The notes beneath the pieces were generated by a model. The model searched no databases and was not told the origin of the DNA. It saw only the letters and a program-made list of their open reading frames with translations. Positions 13,287 through 17,609 of a DNA stretch of 17,609 nt are shown here, one piece after another (within the stretch, counting starts at the first letter, position 1; each line of letters opens with the position of its first letter). Made by a program: the position numbers and the translations under genes. Origin of the DNA: CAZCQG01 sp964500775 (GTDB lineage Bacteria > Campylobacterota > Campylobacteria > Campylobacterales > CAZCQG01); NCBI GenBank assembly GCA_964500775.1, contig CAZCQG010000042.1, positions 1 to 17,609 of the forward strand, given 5' to 3'.

Positions 13287-13718
13287 ATGCTGCATTACTA
13301 CCTAGAGAATGCAATAGGTGATCTCAAGTCTCTTTTAGAGATAACAAACCAAGATATATCGGACATCAAAGAAGCGAACCACGATGCGGTCTTCTCAAGA
13401 GCGAAGACAAAAGATGATCTTATATCTTCTTTCGAAAATAAAAAAGCGATAATCGATAACGAAATTTCCAAACTCATTGACAAACACCACAATAGGAATC
13501 TCGAAGAACTTTTGGGAGACAAAGAACAATTGCTCCTCGAAGACCTCAAAGAGCTATTGCGGGAACTCAAAGAGAGAAATAAACACTTCGCTAGACTAGT
13601 GCTCGCGGTGAGTGAATTCTACAATTCACTCTTAGAGAGAATCATCCCTACCGAACAGCAGACAAGCTACAACAAACAAAAGAGACGATCCTCTTCATTT
13701 TTGCAAGTAAACGCTTAA
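13287..13718 (+). CDS. flgN: FlgN-like flagellar export chaperone
   Basis: A 143-residue, almost wholly alpha-helical, charged protein placed between flgM and flgK. FlgN chaperones bind the C-termini of FlgK and FlgL in the cytoplasm and deliver them to the flagellar export gate. Long amphipathic helices run through about 10-125 (e.g. LLLEDLKELLRELKERNKHF), followed by a basic Ser/Arg-rich tail, as in this family. Sequence conservation in FlgN is low, so gene order is a main support. AAGGAG sits about 6 bases before the ATG. Confidence 0.82.
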   Translation: MLHYYLENAIGDLKSLLEITNQDISDIKEANHDAVFSRAKTKDDLISSFENKKAIIDNEISKLIDKHHNRNLEELLGDKEQLLLEDLKELLRELKERNKHFARLVLAVSEFYNSLLERIIPTEQQTSYNKQKRRSSSFLQVNA

Positions 13719-13727
13719 GGAGAGACC

Positions 13728-15563
13728 ATGGGCGGTATACTCTCTTCACTCAACACCTCCTATACGGGGCTAAAAACCTCTCAGGTGATGGTAGATGTCA
13801 CCGGACACAACATCTCAAACGCAAACGATGAGTTTTATACGAGACAAAGGGTCGTCAGCTCCAACGCCTACCCTATCAATATGGGCGGGAATTACAATCT
13901 CGGTCAGGGAACCGAGATCGTCACTATCGAGCGGGTGCATGATGAATTTGTCTACAAAAGATATTCAAAAGCGACTTCGGATAAAGAGAATTACGATACC
14001 CAAGAGCAAGCGTTACGAGAAGTGAGCGCATACTATCCGGAGATAGACGATGTCGGGATTTATAACGATTTAAAGAACTATTTTGATTCTTGGAAAAACC
14101 TCGCAAATAAACCGGGTGACCCTGCACAAAAGCTCGTACTCGCACAATACACCCAAACGATGGTGCAAAATATGCACGACACGAGAGGTAAACTCTATGA
14201 TCTTCAAGAGAAACTCAACGGCGAGATGAAACTAGCCGTGGAAGAGATAAATAGAGTGGGTAAACAAATAGCCGAACTCAATCAAAAAATAAACACGATG
14301 GAGACGAATCTTCAAAACACAAAAGCAAACGATTTGCGCGACCAAAGAGACGAACTTGAACTTACCCTCAATAAGCTCATAGATGTGACGGTGTTTAAAA
14401 ACAGTACAAAATCAAACGGGATGGTGGATATAAATAGTGCCGACTTCGGCGACAGCTACACCCTAAGTATCGGCGGTAGCGTCATAGTTGACGGTGCAGG
14501 ATTCCACCCTTTGGTCGTCACCAATAAAAATAATCCCAACGGTTTTTATTCCGTCTACTATATGGATCAAGCACACAAAACGATAGACATAACACAATCT
14601 CTCACGGGTGGAAAAATCGGGGCGCTCATAGATTTGAGCTATAGCCATGATCAAGGAGCGAGCTGCGATGGCAGAATCGGAAAGATTCAAAACTACATCG
14701 ATGACCTCGACACATTTGCGGTAGGCATCATTCAGGCGACGAATAATATCTATGCCGAGACGAGCCAAAAAGATATGATAAGCGATCAGATAAACGTTAA
14801 GGGTGTAGATAGAATCACCCACAGCGGCTACAATATAGTCGAAGGGACGTTTGATGTCGTAATGTATAACGGCGTGGGTGAAGAGATAGGGAAGAAAACG
14901 ATCACTATCGACAAAAATACCACGACGATGAACGACATCGTCAATGCCATCAATGCAAATACCGACGACAATGAAGACGGCAACGCAAAAAATGACATTA
15001 ACGATTTTTTTGAGGCGAGTTTTAGCGATGCAACCAAAATTTTTCAAATAAACGCCAAAGATCCTTCGCAGGGTATTTATCTCTCGATCCAAGATCACGG
15101 GACAAACTTTGCGGGAACTATCGGACTTAGCAAGTTTCTCGACGGTACGAGTGCGGCGGATATTAATCTCGATAGAAGATATATCGAAGATCCTACTCTC
15201 ATAAGGGCATACAGAGAATCGGTCGACGGAAACTTTATCGTCGCCAATAAAATGCAACAACTCCAGTATGACAAAATAGACTTTTTCAATGTCAACGGCG
15301 TACGAGAACAAAGTACCATATCCGATTTTTATAAAAAAATCACCGGAAGGGTGGCATCGGAGACCGAATCTATAATGACGCTAAAGGATACGAAAACCGC
15401 GGTATACAACTCCGTAAAACAAGAATATAGCTCTATATCGGAAGTGAGCGTAGATGAAGAGCTGACAAACCTTATTCGATACCAAACCGGTTATCAAGCG
15501 AACGCAAAAGTCGTTACCACGATAGATCAGATGATAAACTCGCTACTTGGGATGAAGCAGTAG
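13728..15563 (+). CDS. flgK: flagellar hook-associated protein 1 (FlgK)
   Basis: First hook-filament junction protein, exported and assembled on the hook tip, 611 residues. The N-terminal flagellar rod/hook domain (SLNTSYTGLKTSQVM, then DVTGHNISNANDEFYTRQRV) and the C-terminal helix (LTNLIRYQTGYQANAKVV...IDQMINSLLG) are typical and form the D0/D1 coiled-coil core. The central part (about 230-520), variable across the family, carries the exposed domains. No N-terminal signal peptide is present, as expected for type III export. AAGGAG lies before the ATG. The last base of its stop codon is the first base of the next gene's GTG start. Confidence 0.96.
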   Translation: MGGILSSLNTSYTGLKTSQVMVDVTGHNISNANDEFYTRQRVVSSNAYPINMGGNYNLGQGTEIVTIERVHDEFVYKRYSKATSDKENYDTQEQALREVSAYYPEIDDVGIYNDLKNYFDSWKNLANKPGDPAQKLVLAQYTQTMVQNMHDTRGKLYDLQEKLNGEMKLAVEEINRVGKQIAELNQKINTMETNLQNTKANDLRDQRDELELTLNKLIDVTVFKNSTKSNGMVDINSADFGDSYTLSIGGSVIVDGAGFHPLVVTNKNNPNGFYSVYYMDQAHKTIDITQSLTGGKIGALIDLSYSHDQGASCDGRIGKIQNYIDDLDTFAVGIIQATNNIYAETSQKDMISDQINVKGVDRITHSGYNIVEGTFDVVMYNGVGEEIGKKTITIDKNTTTMNDIVNAINANTDDNEDGNAKNDINDFFEASFSDATKIFQINAKDPSQGIYLSIQDHGTNFAGTIGLSKFLDGTSAADINLDRRYIEDPTLIRAYRESVDGNFIVANKMQQLQYDKIDFFNVNGVREQSTISDFYKKITGRVASETESIMTLKDTKTAVYNSVKQEYSSISEVSVDEELTNLIRYQTGYQANAKVVTTIDQMINSLLGMKQ

Positions 15564-16360
15564 TGAAGCTCCCCAAAGCGACGCTGCTGATACTCTTTGG
15601 CATCGCTTTGGTCGTGTTGTTCGGGGATTTTTTCTATGGAGTTTCTCCATATACGCCATATAAAGATTCCATACTAGAACCTCCTTCGTTTGCGCATATT
15701 TGCGGAACGGATCGACTCGGCAGAGACATATTTGCACGTATCATACAAGGTGGAAAAACCTCATTCGTGATAGGTATCGGAAGTGCGGTAATCGCTTCAC
15801 TACTCGGTCTCATCATAGGAATCTCCGCAGGATTTTTTCGAGGAGTGGTTGATAAATTCATCGTAGTAATGATAGACCTTTTTTTGACGTTTCCTACGTT
15901 TTTTCTCCTTCTCGCGCTCATTAGCTATATAAACGCATCTTCGCTAGTGTTGGTACTCGTCATTTCGATAACGGGATGGATGGGGATGGCACGCCTCATA
16001 CGGAGCGAAAGTTTTGCTATATCGCAAAAACCGTTCATAAAAATACTACAAATAGCCAATGTCTCAAAATCGAAAATATTTTTCAAGTATTTCCTCCCGC
16101 TTCTTTTATCTATCTTTCTTATCAGTTTTACGTTCGGCGTAGGAGGGGCGATACTGGCAGAAAGCGGACTAAGCTTTTTGGGGCTCGGGGTGCAACCGCC
16201 GCAAATTAGCTGGGGAAGCATACTTAGCGAAGGTCGTGAAGTGATGGACATTGCGTGGTGGGTGAGCTTTTTCCCGGGTCTTATGATTTTTCTCGTTACG
16301 TTTTGCCTTATCAATATCTCCGACTACCTACAGCACCGTTTTAATCAAAAAAGTTTTTAG
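15563..16360 (+). CDS. ABC transporter permease, DppC/OppC family
   Basis: Inner-membrane permease subunit of a peptide/nickel-type ABC importer, 265 residues, slightly short for the family. Hallmarks: GTDRLGRDIFARIIQGG at 48-64, the cytoplasmic EAA-like loop about 150-180 (ISQKPFIKILQIANVSKSKI...FLP), LAESGLSFLGLGVQPPQISW at 198-217, and a last span ending LINISDYLQ. About six membrane segments. The GTG overlaps the flgK stop by one base, so translation is coupled to a flagellar gene. No second permease, ATPase or binding protein is in the window; partners must be elsewhere, or the protein has another role. Confidence 0.88.
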   Translation: MKLPKATLLILFGIALVVLFGDFFYGVSPYTPYKDSILEPPSFAHICGTDRLGRDIFARIIQGGKTSFVIGIGSAVIASLLGLIIGISAGFFRGVVDKFIVVMIDLFLTFPTFFLLLALISYINASSLVLVLVISITGWMGMARLIRSESFAISQKPFIKILQIANVSKSKIFFKYFLPLLLSIFLISFTFGVGGAILAESGLSFLGLGVQPPQISWGSILSEGREVMDIAWWVSFFPGLMIFLVTFCLINISDYLQHRFNQKSF

Positions 16361-16361
16361 T

Positions 16362-17117
16362 ATGGAGGCTCTCAAAAAACTCCTCGAAAATGAGGTAAAA
16401 AAACGCAATACCTATTGCGAAATCAGCCGAGACAAACCCGACCCGCTCTTTATTGCGCGCAAATATCAAGATGAATGGATAAGTCTACTGTGCGCCCTTT
16501 ACTCTTACGGCAATGCCCGCTCCATCGTCTCGTTTTTAGAAACGGTCGATTTTTCTCTTTTAGAATCCGGCGAGAAAGAGATAACTAAAGCGTTTCAAAA
16601 CAGCTACTATCGATTCCAAAACAAAGACGATGTTATAAACTCATTTCTTACGATAAAAAGGGCAAAAGAGCATTACGGCTCGGCACAAAATCTCTTTCTT
16701 CAAGGATACGGCAAATCTCGAAACGTCATTGAGGGAATCTACGCATTGATTGAAAACCTACGCAAGGTCAATACCTATTCAAGCAAGGGGTATGATTTTT
16801 TATTTGCCAAAATTCCAAAGCGCCTTACGACAAAGGGTGTCTCGCCACTGAAGCGATGGAATATGTATCTGCGATGGATGGTGCGGGAAGATTGTTTGGA
16901 TATGGGACTTTGGGAGAGAGTGAGGAAAAGAGATTTAGTGATTCCTTTGGATACCCATACGTTTGCGGTATCCAAAAAGCTTGGGCTGCTACAAAGGAGC
17001 GTTTACGACCTTCATGCAGCACTTCTTTTAACCGAGAAGTTAAAGGAGTTTGATCCGCACGACCCTATAAAATATGACTTCGCTCTCTATCGCCTCGGGC
17101 AAGAGGCGATAATTTAG
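16362..17117 (+). CDS. DUF2400 / TIGR02757 family protein
   Basis: A 251-residue protein of a conserved but functionally unassigned family. Diagnostic segments: SPLKRWNMYLRWMVRED (161-177), MGLWERV, DLVIPLDTHTFAVSKKLGL (191-209), and FDPHDPIKYDFALYRLG (230-246). The segment IPLDTHTFAVSKKLGL resembles the VDTHVxRVxxRLGL stretch of endonuclease III/MutY glycosylases, which contains their catalytic Asp. No iron-sulfur cysteine cluster is visible after it. The ATG comes one base after the permease stop with no ribosome site, so translation depends on coupling. The 3' end overlaps the convergent CheV gene by 4 bases. Confidence 0.85.
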   Translation: MEALKKLLENEVKKRNTYCEISRDKPDPLFIARKYQDEWISLLCALYSYGNARSIVSFLETVDFSLLESGEKEITKAFQNSYYRFQNKDDVINSFLTIKRAKEHYGSAQNLFLQGYGKSRNVIEGIYALIENLRKVNTYSSKGYDFLFAKIPKRLTTKGVSPLKRWNMYLRWMVREDCLDMGLWERVRKRDLVIPLDTHTFAVSKKLGLLQRSVYDLHAALLLTEKLKEFDPHDPIKYDFALYRLGQEAII

Positions 17118-17609
17118 CGGAGAAATTTATGCACCGCTTTTGCGATTTCTTCGGGATTCATTTTCGCCAAAAACTCATCGGCTTTGAGCGACCGCGCCAT
17201 CGTCTCATTTGACGTTCCCGACATTGAGGAGTTTACTATCACGGGAATATGGGCGAAGGCTTTGTTCTCCTTGACCTGCTTTATCACTTCAAAGCCCGAT
17301 GCGACAGGCATTTCAAGGTCGGTAATAATCATACCGATGTCACTTGTATCCTCTAATGATAGCAGGTAATCCATCAACTCCTGACCGTTGCAAAAATCAA
17401 TATGCTTGAGATGTAATTGATCAAGCAGATGTTTCATAGCCTTTAAAACAGTAGGGGAATCATCGGCTACAAGAATCACTTTGTCGCTCGCGACGCTAGA
17501 GAGCGAATCAATATCGCTGCTCTCTTTCTCTTCTATCCAAGGAAACGCGTCTTTGAGCATCTTCTCTACATCTACGACTTGCACGAGCGAGCCGTCGAAA
17601 TAACGCGTT
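17114..17609 (-). CDS. cheV: CheV-type chemotaxis protein, C-terminal part (partial)
   Basis: The reading frame is open at the window edge; about 164 residues are visible. The first residues (TRYFDGSLVQVVDVEKML) fit the end of a CheW-like domain, followed by a linker and a receiver domain. The receiver has the acidic pair in LVADDSP, the phosphorylated Asp in IITDLEMP, the Ser pair in VNSSMSG, and the conserved Lys in FLAKMNP. This order identifies CheV, which couples chemoreceptors to CheA and is tuned by phosphorylation. The stop overlaps the convergent DUF2400 gene, so no terminator lies between them. A CheW-REC hybrid other than CheV cannot be excluded without the N-terminus. Confidence 0.85.
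   Translation of the reverse strand, partial: TRYFDGSLVQVVDVEKMLKDAFPWIEEKESSDIDSLSSVASDKVILVADDSPTVLKAMKHLLDQLHLKHIDFCNGQELMDYLLSLEDTSDIGMIITDLEMPVASGFEVIKQVKENKAFAHIPVIVNSSMSGTSNETMARSLKADEFLAKMNPEEIAKAVHKFLR

Noticed and set aside
14463..15311. 282-codon open frame on the minus strand inside flgK
   Set aside because: flgK on the plus strand is certain. The antisense frame has no family resemblance and its composition (many Ile, Val, Asp, Arg) is what reverse reading of flgK codons gives.

Overview
The window looks like a Campylobacterota (Epsilonproteobacteria) chromosome, closest in flavour to Sulfurimonas/Sulfuricurvum-type free-living members. This rests on protein character: an NrdB of the Helicobacter/Campylobacter type, a short FlgM, a PgbA-N domain protein beside GlcD and a Csd3-like M23 peptidase (as recalled for H. 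pylori HP0506-HP0509), and an RluD-like enzyme near purB (as recalled for C. jejuni Cj0022c-Cj0023). Base composition is moderate, genes are tightly packed, and the -10 boxes are mostly TATAAT with weak -35 regions, as in this phylum. Species cannot be fixed from the sequence alone.

Layout: (1) 1-270 is a non-coding leader with two inverted repeats and a TATAAT promoter. (2) 271-2648 (+) holds nrdB, a nitrilase-superfamily hydrolase and pcm; each downstream gene overlaps its predecessor and starts at a forced TTG. (3) 2649-5936 (-) holds, in transcription order, a TPR membrane protein with four near-identical 129-bp units, a YafQ/RelE-type toxin-antitoxin pair, an RluA-family pseudouridine synthase and a 61-residue orphan. 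The toxin-antitoxin cassette is bracketed by two 51-bp direct repeats; one of them is the 5' end of the synthase reading frame. (4) 6057-7385 (+) is purB, followed by about 120 nt of intergenic DNA that looks like a small RNA gene with an anti-Shine-Dalgarno-like loop. (5) 7541-12644 (-) is a gene cluster: M23 peptidase, mgtE, PgbA-N protein, GlcD-type flavoprotein and a small ABM-fold monooxygenase. (6) 12783-17117 (+) holds a small membrane protein, then flgM-flgN-flgK behind a near-perfect sigma-28 promoter, an OppC/DppC-type permease and a DUF2400/TIGR02757 protein. (7) 17114-17609 (-) is the C-terminal part of a CheV-type coupling/receiver protein that runs off the window.

How the genes work together: most of the window is housekeeping (deoxynucleotide and purine synthesis, protein repair, rRNA modification, cell-wall shaping, Mg2+ uptake) plus late flagellar assembly (anti-sigma factor, chaperone, hook-filament junction) and chemotaxis. 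The accessory part is 3749-5936. Its most informative features are the direct repeats around the toxin-antitoxin cassette, the non-standard start of the synthase frame, and the repeat-expanded TPR protein. I see no CRISPR array, tRNA, rRNA, transposase or phage genes, and nothing I would claim as a wholly new multi-gene system. The best candidates for undescribed biology are the structured RNA at 7412-7538, the hairpin at 135-186, and the repeat-bounded toxin-antitoxin insertion.
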